From contig NC_071392.1 of assembly GCF_022682495.2 (NCBI RefSeq), forward strand, positions 70,020,097-70,084,096: DNA of 64,000 bases, read 5' to 3'. The first letter of the stretch is position 1. The number at the start of each line of letters is the position of its first letter. The notes beneath the pieces were generated by a model. It saw only the letters and a program-made list of their open reading frames with translations, was not told the origin of the DNA and ran no database searches. Position numbers and translations under genes: made by a program. This document shows positions 10,431 to 22,182 of this stretch, in pieces. Source of the stretch: Desmodus rotundus (Eukaryota > Chordata > Mammalia > Chiroptera > Phyllostomidae).

Positions 10431-12435
10431 ACGGAACGGTCCCAAAACTCACTTATTGCTGATAGGCAATCAGGTCTGAGCTTTCATCGTGGAGTAATCT
10501 TTCATAATTGACAATGCATCCATCAAGGATGATGCCCTCAAACCACCTTCATTTCCTCTTTTCCTTGAAATAGAAACAGCACTGCACAAGCCACTTATTG
10601 GTTCATGAAGCCTGATTACAAAAATATTTTTTGGACCAGGTCTGAGTCCTCTCTCCTGGGGCCAGGATGTTTAAATGGAAAAGAAGGGAAGGGTACTGGA
10701 TGACAGGTACTACTCTAATCTGTTCTTTAACAACACTTACTCAATACATAGAATTACCTTCTTTTTAATAGCCAAGTATTAGAGAGGCTTTCATTCTGCT
10801 GAGCTTTGCAGGCAGGCTAAAGACTGAAACATGCTGCTGGAGTTGATTGATCCAGTGGTTCAAAAGTCCCTGCTTCTTCCATCTTGACCTTTGGCCTGCA
10901 TACAGATAACCTGAACTTTTTGAAAGTTTGCTTTTACCAAAGACCTACCTGTTTTCACTCACCAAAGGAAATCCAAAGAGGATTTTCACCTTCATGAAAA
11001 AGGCGAAAAGGAAAATAACATTCAGCATTTGTTTTGCAGCCAGTCATTATAGAGGCAGTGCTCACACCGAGCAGCAAGAGTGGCACCACCAGACTCTTTC
11101 TCCGGAAACCACAATCAGCATCTCTGCATCAACCTGCCATAAATTTGAATGTGCCTGTAAGTATCCATGCTTTCTCTCGAGTTATTTTGTGCATCCATTA
11201 GCAAGATGTGTCCTAAGGTATCAGAAAAATCTAAGAGAACCCGTAAGGGTGTTATGTTCAGTGTAAAACTGGAAGTAATTAAGTTTTGATTTAGTAGGTT
11301 GTTATTTTTTGATTTGAGAACGCTCAAAATTTTTCCATATAAATTAATGGTAATTGCTTCTTTGCTTTACACCATTTTAGCTCATGATAGGTTTCATAAG
11401 ACCACTCTGCTTTTGGATAGGAAGGAAACCTGTATGTTGATTTTCTTCCTACGTAGGCTCACTTCATGATCCCCCACGTGGCTACTGTTTTTCCAGGTAT
11501 CAACAGGCAGAATGGCAGGTAGACCACACTCAGCAGCACTAAGATATTTCTTCTCCCATGTCTCTTCATAAAAGCAAGGGAATTTTCCTCCCCCAGAAAC
11601 CTACCAGGCCTTCAATGTCTCTCTGGCTAGCAGTGCTTCACAAGTGCATGACCAATAGAGCGTGGAAATCAGAGTACACTCATCTGATTAGCTCAGTTAA
11701 TCATGATTTATCCTGGCGTGGAGAATCCGTTCCCTGACGGAGACCATGGAGAGAGGTACTCTCCACCAAGGGGGAAAAAATGGCAGCTATAGGTTCTAAA
11801 TTCCTGAGGTTTACCCAAAGGAATGATACTTAAATAATCGCCAACCACAACAAACATGTAATACTCATTGTACACAAGGTAATGATATGAGCCAGAACCT
11901 ATAATTATATGGGACACAACATGGCCGTGTTCTTAAAAAGGTCATCATCTAGGCAGGAGAAAAGCACCATACACAAGCTAGGTATATGCATGTATCCTAG
12001 CATCTAGGTTCCAATGAAAATTTCAAAAGGGTTATAATTTTCATTAAGTTAGGGAAGAAAAAATCAGCTGATCTCTATCCCTCTACTGTTCATCAACCTC
12101 TGTTAAAAATGTTCAAACTTCCAGAAATCTCTACTCTTCTAAGAAAAATAGTGAAATACATTCACATAGCATTGGCCAGATAGCATCTCTAAGATGTAGG
12201 GAATACTCAAGAGGCTTCAATAAATTACTCCACAAGTCACAATATCCAGGGCTATGATATTATTAGAGATTTCAAGGAACCCACAAAACAAACTGAATTT
12301 GCTTGAAAACAACTGTATAGGTTTTCTGCGAGTAATTAAATGCATCACAATGGGATTTGGCAGGAACAGTACATTTACTCTAAGTAGTTTACTGAGAACA
12401 GTAAACCGCAAATAGTATTTCTAGAAAGCCATATC
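10431..12435. other. Intronic DNA without recognised features
   Basis: About 2 kb in which I recognise no gene, RNA or named repeat. The short open frames on both strands show no family similarity. Confidence 0.35.
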
Positions 12436-12439
12436 TTTA

Positions 12440-12876
12440 TTTTTAGAGATTTTTAATTTGCATTTCTCTGATGATCAGTGACACTGAGCATCTTTTCATA
12501 AGTCTATTGGCCATCTGTATGTCCTATTTGGAGAAGTGTCTATTCAGGCTCTGCTCATTTTTTAGTTGGGTTATTTGTTTTTTGGTGTTGAGCTTTGTAA
12601 GTTCTTTATAAATTTTATGGATAAATTTTATGGATATTAACCCTTTATCAGATGTGTTGGTGAATATGTTCTCCCATTCCATGGGTTGTCCTGTTATTTT
12701 ATTGATGACTTCCTCTGCTGTGCAAAAACTTTTGGTTTGATGTAGTCCCATTTGTTTATTTTTTTCTTTTGTTTCCCTTGGCTTAGGAGATATATCACTA
12801 AAAATATTGTTACAAGCAAGGTTCAAGATTTTAGTGCCTATGTTTTCTTCTAGGATTTTTATGGTTTGGAGTCTAA
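12440..12876 (-). mobile_element. Inverted 5' part of a twin-primed L1 (ORF2 segment)
   Basis: Read on the minus strand this is L1 ORF2 C-terminal-half sequence. It runs from 'agactccaaaccataaaaat' to the block encoding 'SPNRHFSK'-like residues, then the hallmark 'gaaatgcaaattaaaaatct' at its 12440 end. In an intact L1 the next bases are those found at 12885 on the opposite strand. The element is therefore split and its upstream half inverted, the signature of twin priming. Confidence 0.85.
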
Positions 12877-12884
12877 TATTTAAG

Positions 12885-13610
12885 ACCCAAATGAGACATC
12901 ACCTCACACTGATCAGAATGGTTATTATCAATAAATCAAGAAACAACAAGCAATGGCAAGGACATGGGGAAAGAGGAACCCCATTTCTCTGCTGGTGGGA
13001 ATGCAGACCGGTGCAACCACTTTGGAAAGCAGTACAGAGATGTCTCAAAAATTAAAAATGTATCTGACTTTTGGCCCAGTGATCTCACTTCTGGAAATTT
13101 ACCTGAAAAAACCCTAAACACTAATTCAAAAGAACAGAAGCACCCCTGTGTTCATTGCAGCATTATTTATAATCACTGAGATATGGAAGCAGCCAGGTGT
13201 CCATCAATAGATGAGTGGATAAAACAATTATAGGACATTTATGCAACAGAATAGTAGTTGGCTGTAAAAAAGAAAAGAATTTTACCCTTTACAATGACAT
13301 GGGTGGACCTGAAGAACATTATGCTAAATGAAACGAGCTAGTCAGAGAAAGACAAATACCACATGATTTCACTCATATGTGGAATCTAATGAACAAACTG
13401 AACTAACAGCAAGAGAGAGAGAGATTCATAGATGGAGAGAAGAATGACAGTTATGGGGGTGCAGTTTAGGGGGTAGAGTTATCAAGCAAAAAGGAAAAAG
13501 GACTCATGGACATGGACAATAGTGTGGTGAGTGCAGGGAAGAGGGGAAGGTATAAGGATACTAAATGGCAATGGAAAAAATACAATAAAAAATTTAAATT
13601 AAAAAAATAT
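12885..13610 (+). mobile_element. Direct 3' part of the twin-primed L1
   Basis: Plus-strand L1 begins with 'cccaaatgagacatcacctc', continues through the C-terminal ORF2 segment (tgctggtgggaatgcagacc and ctaatgaacaaactgaacta) and a 3' UTR, and ends in AATACAATAAAAAATTTAAATT. It directly continues, in L1 coordinates, the inverted segment at 12440-12876. There is no full ORF; the open frame at 12964-13179 is an ORF2 remnant. Confidence 0.88.
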
Positions 13611-16210
13611 TTTTAAGGTAAACCTAAATTTTTGTTTAAATTTTTATATTTGTTTGCAAATTGATAAATCCTCATAAATATTAATGTATTTTCTCCGAAA
13701 TTTCCCCCATAAGTTAATCACTACTCCCATATTTGACATATGCATTAAAAAATTCCTTTTTATATATAAATACACTCTTTCCTCATAGTGTTTCTGAATC
13801 AAGCAAAGATCTGAATATGCTAAAATGGAAATTTTACTATCATTAAAGCTTTGCTAAGTGAGTATATTAGAGAAAACAAACAGCTAAAACAGATACATTT
13901 TAAATCATCATATCACTAACCTTGATTTATTTACTATGTAAGCCAGGATTGCTATTCCTCTCTATTTTCCTGCAGGCCTAACAGTGGGATTTATGAGTAA
14001 AGTTTAAGTTGTGTAATAGCTCCAAAGCTCCAAGAACCTCTGTGACATAAAAGGGAAATACTGACACTTCTCAAATACCTAACATAATGCCTCGCTCAAA
14101 AGTGTTTGAGTGAATGATTAACACAGACAGGTTTACCACACCTCAACGAATATTCTCCACTGCTTTAGTCTGGCCTTCATAACCATCCCCAGAGTCTAGA
14201 ACTGTGCAATAGCATCTTATCTCCCATCACTGTTTTTCTTACCTTGAATTTACTCTGTTGCCAGAGCAACCTGTAGGAAAAAAGTAATGACGTTTACACA
14301 GGAATTCCTGTTTGTTATAAAACCTTACATAGTCCCTCTATCCAGAGAATAACACCCAAGCTTTTAGGACTGGAGCATGAGCCTCTCCAGACTGTCCCTC
14401 CTTCCTTCAATTCAGCCTAATTTCCCACTATTATCAGTTCTAAAATGTAAGCTTCTTCAATTCAAATAGCTTACCGTTTCCTATGCTGTTGCCCTAGTCA
14501 CTATATATACAACCTTAATAGGCTTTGTCCCTTCTACAAAACTGCCTACAAAACTTCCCTATGGTAGGTACACTGATTGCAAATCGGCCCCAGTTACTTC
14601 CCTCCCTGTACTGACACACCCCTTTGCAATGTGACAGCAGGTCTTTCCATCAGAAGGTGGGATTTATTTATATGCCTCTTAAATCTGGATGGCCTGATGA
14701 GGTAACGAGGGAAACAGACTGAGCAGAAGAGACAATGTGCCATTTCTGAGCCTAAGGCTCAGGAAGCCTTGCACTTTTGCCCCCACTCCCTTGGAACCCT
14801 ACCACCCTAAAGTAAAGAACGCTAGCCTGATTAGAGGAGGAGAAAATGTATGAAGAAGAGCCCTGGTGTCCTGCTTGAAGCCACCCTAGATCAACCTACA
14901 GATGGGCAAACATGCAAGATGAACAGAGGTATCTACGTGGTCCTACAGTGGCCACAGACACGCGGCTGAGTCTAGCCAAGACGTGAAGAATCACCTCACT
15001 GATCTACAGACTGCTGAGCAATGACGGATGATGAGTCTTTTTTACAGTTTGTAAGAAAAATTGCCCTGATATACACTGATTCTTAGAGTGGTTTATTATG
15101 CATCAGCTGACACAGTTCCCTCTACAAAATTATCTATTCTATTAATCTCTTTGAGGACCGGGATTAAATCTTATTATTTTTTTCAATTCTCAGTTTCTAG
15201 CACAGTATCTAGCACATCACGGATTCTCAATGAAAGTTGAATTTAATTGAAAATGTCATTATCTTCTGTATTCTAACTTGTACTATTCTTCATACAATAA
15301 TGTATCTACTTACTTTTAATCTTCATAAGGGTGATTATTTCTGTTAAAGCATAGTTAGAATATGCATAACAAGTTCAACCCTGAATTCTTCTATAGATTT
15401 AATACTCCTGAAAGTGGATTTCTTATATCCATACCCAAATATAAAAGTAAATGAGAATTTGGAATATGACCAAATTCTTTAACATTTTAATAGTTATAAA
15501 TCAAACTACGTAAGTTATATTCTCTTCTGCATTGTGAACATAAGTCAAGGTCTATGTAACTTTAACACTAAACTTTTTCATCTCATTCAATCTCAGTCAA
15601 AAGATGAAATGGTAAACAGAGTAGAAACATTATCACTAGTCTGAGACGTAACAGGGGAAAACCTCACACCACAGCCTCCACATTGGGAGGGATAGAGGGA
15701 GAGCTGACCAACTTGAAGTAAACACAAGACTAATGATAGTATTTGGTGGTATTGTTAATTTTTTAAAGCCTAGGACAAAACACACCTTAATATGAACTCA
15801 GCCATTTAAGCTGGATTTGTCTTTTGAACACCCACCAGATCTTGTCCTGTTCTTTTAACAGACTACTCTGCTCCTACAGTTAATCAGGGTCAAGAATGAA
15901 GACCAACTGTGGACGCTGCTTTTGGGGCTCTGCCATTTCAAAGTTGCCCTAGATCTCTGAAGTAGATTCTAGTCATTCCTAGGCCACAATGAGTTACTGA
16001 AGATTTGTATAGCTTTGCCTCCCTAACACCAGTCCCACAGAGCATAGTAACTCTGAGTGAGCTTTCAGCAGTCAGAGAGAGCAGGACACAGGCGATTAAG
16101 GAGATATTCCCACTTAGGTCTCCTACATTTTTCCAATTCATAGGTCACAAGAGGCAGCAGCAAAGAAAAAAAATGAGAATATGAAGTCATCACTCTAGCA
16201 GAAGCTGTAC
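13611..16210. other. Mostly unrecognised intronic DNA; possible old repeat at 14570-15060
   Basis: The block 14570-15060 has the texture of a decayed mammalian LTR or LINE end (for instance 'tggatggcctgatgaggtaa' and 'tgatctacagactgctgagc'), but I could not name the family. Short phrases near 14080-14115 and 15150-15240 resemble L2/MIR 3' ends. No gene is visible. Confidence 0.3.
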
Positions 16211-16214
16211 AGGA

Positions 16215-16405
16215 GCATCCAATCATGTGACAGATCTGCTACGAAACCCAGTCTCTGCCACATGCTAGCTTGGTGAGGTGAGCCACTCTGAGCCTTGGCT
16301 TCCTCACTCGTAAGATGGGGAAGTAATGCCTGCCTCTCCAGGCCATGATGAGTGTCAGATGACCTATTTCACATCTATTTGTAAATCACCAAGCACATTG
16401 CTAAT
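16215..16405 (+). mobile_element. MIR SINE, plus strand
   Basis: The core shows 'cagtctctgccacatgctag', 'gagccttggcttcctcactc', 'gtaagatgggg' and 'aatcaccaagcac', in the order of the MIR consensus. It is diverged as expected for this ancient family. Confidence 0.75.
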
Positions 16406-16479
16406 GCGGCAGAACTTCTCAATTGTATAAAGCCTCTTTTTTTTATTTTTTCACTTTCCACTGAAAACAAGTCTTCTCA

Positions 16480-17165
16480 TCCTTTAAGAGAGAATCTTAG
16501 AAGCAGCAAGAAAAAAGGACACAGTTACCTACAAAGGAGTGCCCATAAGACTGTCAGCTGATTTCTCAAAAGAGACCTTACAGGCAAGAAGGGGCTGGCA
16601 AGAAGTATTCCAAGTCATGAAAGGCAAGGACCTACATCCAAGATTACTGTATCCAGCAAAGCTATCATTTAGAATGGGAGGTCAGATAAAATGCTTCTCA
16701 GATAAGGTCAAGTTAAAGGAGTTCATCACCAAGTCCTTATTCTATGAAATGTTAAAGGGATTTATCTAAGAAAAAGAAGATAAAAAATATAAACACTAAA
16801 ATGACAGCAAATTCAATGTTATTAACAACCAAACCTAAAAAAAAAACAAAAGCAAACTAAGCAAACAACTAGAACAGGAACAGAACCACAGAAATGGAGA
16901 TCACATGGAGGGTTATCAACAGGGGAGTGGGAGGGGGGAAGATGGGGGAAGGTGCAGAGAATAAGTAGCATAAATGGTAGGTAGAAAATAGACAAGGGAA
17001 GGGTAAGAACAGTATAGGAAATGTAGAAGCCAAAGAACTTACATGTATGACCCATGGACATGAACTATAGGAGGGGAATGTGGGAGAGAGGGGGTGGGCA
17101 GGATGGAGTGAAGGGGGGAAATGGGACAACTGTAATAGCATAATGAATAAAATATATTTAAAAAA
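16480..17165 (+). mobile_element. HAL1-like element C (5'-truncated), same family as element A
   Basis: The copy starts inside ORF1 ('gagagaatcttagaagcagc'). It includes an open C-terminal ORF1 domain at 16539-16769 (76 residues, with RLSADFSKET, QARRGWQEVF and LLYPAKLSF) and runs directly into the same tail as element A. ORF1 C-terminus, stop and 3' region match element A almost base for base through the G-rich stretch to ACAACTGTAATAGCATAATG and AATAAAATATATTT. No ORF2 is present. Close similarity to element A suggests the family was active fairly recently. Confidence 0.8.
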
Positions 17166-17715
17166 ATGACTGATCTCAATCCTCTTTTTGCAATCTCCCC
17201 AGCAAAAACAATCTGTTTCTACAACACATTCTTCTTAAAACTATTTGACAGTCACTTAATCTTACCATGTATCATATACAGTTAGATGCTTCTGTCTATA
17301 CTTTTGCTTGATTCAGCATGTCTTGTGAGGAGCAGTGTCATCTTACTCATTTTTGTAAATCCTGTTTCTTCCCCTTCAACTAGCACAATAAAACTCGCTC
17401 AGGTTCCCTGACAAATCCTTGAGTTTTCAAGCACTTATTCTTCAAAATATCAAGACATATCAGCAGCCATGGCAACCTCTGCTTTATACAGCTACCCATT
17501 AGCAAAAAATAATAGAATGACACTGATGTGACAACCCTTCCCTCAGCTAAGAGTTACTTTGACAAAAGTTGTCCTGAAAAGGGCTTATTTAATATCATAG
17601 GATGGGAGGCCATCTGTCTTCATTTTCTATCTAAAAGTCAAGAATAAATTCCATCCATATCTCTGTATCTGAAAAATGGAATAATATACAGCCATGAAGT
17701 AATAACTTGAATATA
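17166..17715. other. Intronic DNA, no feature seen
   Basis: About 550 bp of unremarkable AT-rich sequence between element C and the mariner-like MITE. No coding or repeat similarity was recognised. Confidence 0.3.
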
Positions 17716-17844
17716 CAGGCTGGAGCAAAAGTAGGTTTACAGTTGTTTGTATGGAAAATAATACAATAATTAATAAATAATAATACAAAAATAAACTGTG
17801 TTTCAGGTACTTACAACTGTAAAACTACTTTTTCCCACCCCAGC
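17716..17844. mobile_element. Mariner-type MITE with terminal inverted repeats
   Basis: The left end, CAGGCTGGAGCAAAAGTAGG followed by tttacagttgt, is mirrored at the right by acaactgtaaaactactttt then cccaccccag. The arms are inverted repeats of about 30 bp with a few changes and an AT-rich centre. The left flank is TA (17714-17715), as for Tc1/mariner insertions. The layout resembles human MADE1, whose ends also read 'ggtgcaaaagtaa'. It has no coding capacity. Confidence 0.75.
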
Positions 17845-17850
17845 ATGCAT

Positions 17851-17874
17851 ACACACACACACACACACACACAC
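17851..17874 (+). repeat. (AC)12 microsatellite
   Basis: Twelve uninterrupted AC units directly follow the MITE. It is probably length-polymorphic. Confidence 0.95.
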
Positions 17875-17877
17875 ATA

Positions 17878-18010
17878 TAATCTGCCTATAAGATGGAGAC
17901 AATAGTGATTCCAAACCTTTAGGACTCTTATGAGGATCCAGTGAAAAAAGGTACAGTATCTAAAGCACTTAGAATACTGTTTGGCTCATAAACAAACTGA
18001 TACGTTAATC
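17878..18010 (+). mobile_element. MIR SINE fragment, plus strand
   Basis: The phrases 'taagatggagacaatagtga', 'cttatgaggatccagtgaaa' and 'aaagcacttagaatactgtt' follow the 3' half of the MIR consensus in order. Confidence 0.7.
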
Positions 18011-19365
18011 ACCACCACCAATACCACCCTCGTCATTATCTTTACATTAGAGTCTTATTAATTTATTTTACTAGACAAGAATGATGCCAGGGTCTTTAAG
18101 GGGCTTTCTCAATCCTGTAATTCTAAGGAAGCTCTATATTGATGTAGAACCTTTGGTATTACTTTCCCACATAAAACACTCCCTCTTAAAGAATGGTAAT
18201 TATATAAATGCCTGTTAACATCTCCAGCTAAATAGCCAACACATAATTACCCATTAAAGCCAAAGTGTTTTGTGATTCATAAAGTGTGCCTGAAAATAGT
18301 TACACAGCTTTCTTCTTATGAATGTTATTGTCCTAATGGATATGCCAACTTCAAACAAGGTCTTCTTTGTTCCTTCACACCCACAGACCTCCCATAAAAA
18401 CAAAACTAAATAAAGCTTTTGATTACCAATCCTGGCATGGTATTTTTCAATATGTTGAAAAAAGAATTGTTATACTAATTGTTACATTACTAACCCATGT
18501 CAAACTGCAAGAATAATCATGCCACCAATGACTCAAGATTTCATTTGATATTTAAGGAAAAGAGGTTATCATCACATGAAAAAGCAAAAGTATAAAGTCC
18601 ATATAAAAAACTAAGTCTGAGCAAGACCTGGAGTTTAATTACTATTGTTCTAATGGCTATTTAATTGAGACTGTACTGAGAGAGATTATGAAGGTGGGAA
18701 AATGACATGATTGACATTCCACACAAATCAAGAGGGAAAGTGGTACAGTTAATCTGAAAATACAGGTGAATGAGAGCCTCTTTACCTCCGAGGAGATAAA
18801 GTGCACATAGTATTCCCTGTTTCTACTCTCCCTCCAACTTCTGAATTGTTTCAAGTTGCCTTAAATTTTTAGCTTGAATTTCTGCATCCCACTTCACTTT
18901 TTCATTTTAAATTCTTTGGTAAATTTCTTCTTTTCCTCAATACTTTTCTTTCACCAATCATTTGATAAAAGTCAAACAGGAAGTAGGGCCAAAGATGAAG
19001 CGATTACAAGAAGAATCCTTGGTAAACTTAAGAAATTGAGCTACACAAAATTTGGTTTTATTAAATGTTTATGTCTTAACAAAAACATATACATGCAAGA
19101 TAGGCTGCTACGTACACGGTAACGATTGAGAGCAAACTAAAACAAATGGTCACTATCACAAGAAAACTGTATCAGATTAATTTTGTACATTCCAGTACCT
19201 GAAAGAAAGCCCTAACATCCTATTAGCAGCAATACTTAAAGCAAAAAGTTCTAAATAAAATTACTCTCAAGATAATTAATATTTAAGCTGTCCTGGCTGA
19301 TAATTCAAGTATAGTACTTTTATAATTTGTCTACTTATAGTAATTTACAATGCTATTGCTATTCA
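18011..19365. other. Intronic DNA without recognised features
   Basis: About 1.35 kb, AT-rich. The short open frames show no family similarity, and I saw no clear repeat. Confidence 0.35.
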
Positions 19366-19369
19366 CAAT

Positions 19370-19560
19370 ACAAGCTTCAGTTTGAGTCTTTACTGAGCAC
19401 TTGATATTTTATGTATTATTTCATATTCACAATAATGCAGTAGATACTATAATCTCCATTTTATAAATGAGAAAACCAAAGCCAACCAAGTAATCCATTA
19501 AACATCATACAGCTAATTAAGTGGGTGAACTAGACAGTCCTGACTTCAATGACTCTATGA
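19370..19560 (-). mobile_element. MIR SINE, minus strand
   Basis: Read on the plus strand it shows the inverted MIR core: 'atctccattttataaatgag', 'aaaaccaaagcc' and 'catcatacagctaattaagt'. Confidence 0.72.
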
Positions 19561-19983
19561 ATGTCTTACAGTCCAATTACCTTTGTTTTTTTCCAACTTA
19601 GGTCCAGATGCACAATTATTTTCCATATTGGATACTGGCCAGCAGTGATTTTTCTGATGCTGAGTTAGTCCTCCCACCTTTTCTTAAATAAATATTTAAA
19701 ATCCTTAACTGACCAAAGGAAACATACTCTTTGGGTTTTCCAACAAGCATCAGCTATGATTCCATCTGTAATATTTGGAGCACTGTTCAGTTTGCCAATT
19801 ATTCATGCATCAATTTTACTTTTAAACTCCATTCCAAAAAGTTTAATTATAGAAAACTTGATCAAATTAGTGGGGGCTTGCTTTTAACTATTTTTAGGAT
19901 GCAATATAAAAACAGAGAATAATATAATGCCCAAGTACTCATCACCCAACTTTAACCCCGAACCTTAACATTTTGGCTATGTA

Positions 19984-20440
19984 TTGAGTTCCTAGGGCTG
20001 TTGTAACAAAGCAGCACAAATTGAGTAACTTGAAACAAAAAAACATTTTTTTCTTAGTTATGGATGTTAGAAATGGAAAAATCAAAGTTGGCAGAGTTGG
20101 TTCCGACCACAGGCCCTGGGAATCTGTGCCAAGCTACTCCACTACATTCTGGTGGTTTCCAGCAATCCTCAAATCCTTAGTGGCCCCTGGCTTATAGATG
20201 CATCATCATTCCAATATCTGCCTCTGTCTTCACCTTCACAGAATGTTCTCCCCTGTGTTTCTGTCTCTCTTCTCCTTTTACAAATACAATATGTGTCATA
20301 TTAAAGACCCATTCTACTTCATTATGCTCTCACCTTAGTTTAACTAATTCCAACTGCAATGATCTTATTTCCAAATAAAGTCACATCCTGAGGTTCTGGG
20401 AAGGAATTGAAATTTAGAACATTATGCAATCCAGTATAAT
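19984..20440 (-). mobile_element. MLT1-type MaLR LTR, minus strand
   Basis: On the plus strand it opens 'gagttcctagggctgttgta', passes 'ggcccctggcttatagatgc' and ends in 'ttatttccaaataaagtcac' plus 'atcctgaggttctggg'. This is the inverted MLT1 LTR. It is the mirror-image relative of the LTR at 21134-21601. Confidence 0.75.
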
Positions 20441-21133
20441 ACGTTTGCTTTGTATTTTTTAAATAAATAAATTACAGAAACACTTGAAGCTCTTAATTCC
20501 AAAACCAATCGCAAAACTAATAATCCTTCCAGAGTCCGTAGAGACAAACTCTACCCTGAATGTGGTATTAATCTCATTAAGGTTTTGTGGGCATGTATTC
20601 ATAAACAATATAGAAAATTACACTGCATATCATAAAACTTTATATAAATACAACTATACCATACAAATCATTCTGCAACTTGTCTCTTTTGCTCATTGTC
20701 TTGAGATTCACTCTTTACTTAATGTTACAGCATTCTATTGTATGATGTCACACTTTATATTTATTCACTCATCTTATCTATTCATGAATATTTGGGCTGT
20801 TTTCATTCCTTTGATATTCCAAACAATGTCGCAATCAACATTCCTGTATAGCTTTCCTTGTGCTAGAATTTCTCTAGAGTATAACCTTGGATCTTCTATA
20901 TCCCGGTCACCAGGTATAGGCATTAGGCATCTTTACATTGAACAGGTATCATCAAACTGCTCTCCAAAGTGTTTGCAAAGATTTATACTTCATCCAGAAG
21001 CATGTACTTATTCCTCTATATCTTTATAAAAAAATTCATGCTTCCTAATTTGCCAAACCAAAAAATGACAAATAGAATATGATTTTTAATCTGAATATCC
21101 TTGATGACTAGGAATGTCAATCTCTCTTAATAT

Positions 21134-21601
21134 TGTGGTGGGTTAAATGACGATCTCCCACAATATGTGTCCATGTCAAATCCCTGGAACCTGTAAATGC
21201 TACCTTATTTGGAAAAATTCTTTGCAAATGAAATTAAGTTGAGGATCTTGAGATGAAGAGATCATCTTAGGTTATCAGATGGGTCCAAAGGCAGCAGCAA
21301 GTGTCCTAATAGATTGAGAAGGAAGACAGAAGGGGAGGGGAGATAGAAGTAGGTAAAAACAAAGGTGGTATTGCAGTGATGTGGTCATACCCCAAGAAGT
21401 CAAAGAATGCCAACAGCCACCAAAAGCTGGAAGAAGCTTCAAAGGATTCTTTCTCCTGCAGAGCTTTCAGAGAAAGCACAGCCCTACTAACACCTTGATT
21501 TCAGATGTCTGGCTTCCCAAAATGTAAGAGAATAAATTTCTGTTGCTTTGAGCCATGCAGTTTGTGGTAATTTGTTACAGCAGCTACATGAAACTAATAC
21601 A
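21134..21601 (+). mobile_element. MLT1-type MaLR LTR, plus strand, inside ancient L1
   Basis: It starts TGTGGTGGGTTAAATGACG and contains 'ggaacctgtaaatgctacct', 'gccaccaaaagctggaagaa' and 'acaccttgatttcagatgtc'. It ends 'gagaataaatttctgttgct', then 'aaactaataca', the MLT1 end with its AATAAA. The surrounding L1 continues on both sides. Confidence 0.85.
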
Positions 21602-21981
21602 GTTTACTGGCCATTCAGGTGTCCTAGTCTTTAAATTGTTGTTCATATCCCTTACACACTTTGTTCAGGGATTGTCTTTTCATACAGATGCACAGGAATT
21701 CCATATATATATATCCTATGTTGATTACAGGTATTGTAATATCATTTTACTCTTATTTTCCCCCCCTTTGTTTCACTTGTCATATGAAATATATCAATTT
21801 AATTTAGGAGATTTTTTCAATTTTTCATTTATGTATTCTGCTTTCTTTGGCTTAAAAACAAAAATGTCCTAGCCTTTATATTTTCTCTTACATTTCCTTC
21901 TAAAGTTTTGCTTTTCTCATTTCTGTAGTTAATATATTTAGAATGTATTTGTGCACTGTGACAAAAGAATCCAGTATTAAG

Positions 21982-22182
21982 GCCCTGGCCAGGTAGTTCA
22001 GTCGGTTAGAGTATCATCCCAATACCGTGAAGGTTGAGGATTCAATCCCTGGTCAGGGCACTTACAAGAATCAACCAATGAATGCGTAAGTGGAACAACA
22101 AATCAATATTCCTTTCTCTCTCCCTCTCCATCCTCTCTTAAATAAATAAATAAATACTAAAAAAATTAAATTAAATTAAATT
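21982..22182 (+). mobile_element. VES SINE inside ancient L1
   Basis: It starts GCCCTGGCCAGGTAGTTCAG with B box 'ggattcaatccctgg', a CT-rich block and an (AAAT)n tail followed by a short (AAATT)n run. The target duplication AATCCAGTATTA at 21968-21979 recurs as AATCCAGCATTA at 22183-22194, with one mismatch, so this copy is moderately old. Confidence 0.88.

Noticed and set aside
20484..21029. 181-residue plus-strand open frame
   Set aside because: It is the antisense of an ancient minus-strand L1 ORF2; its low stop count reflects composition only.
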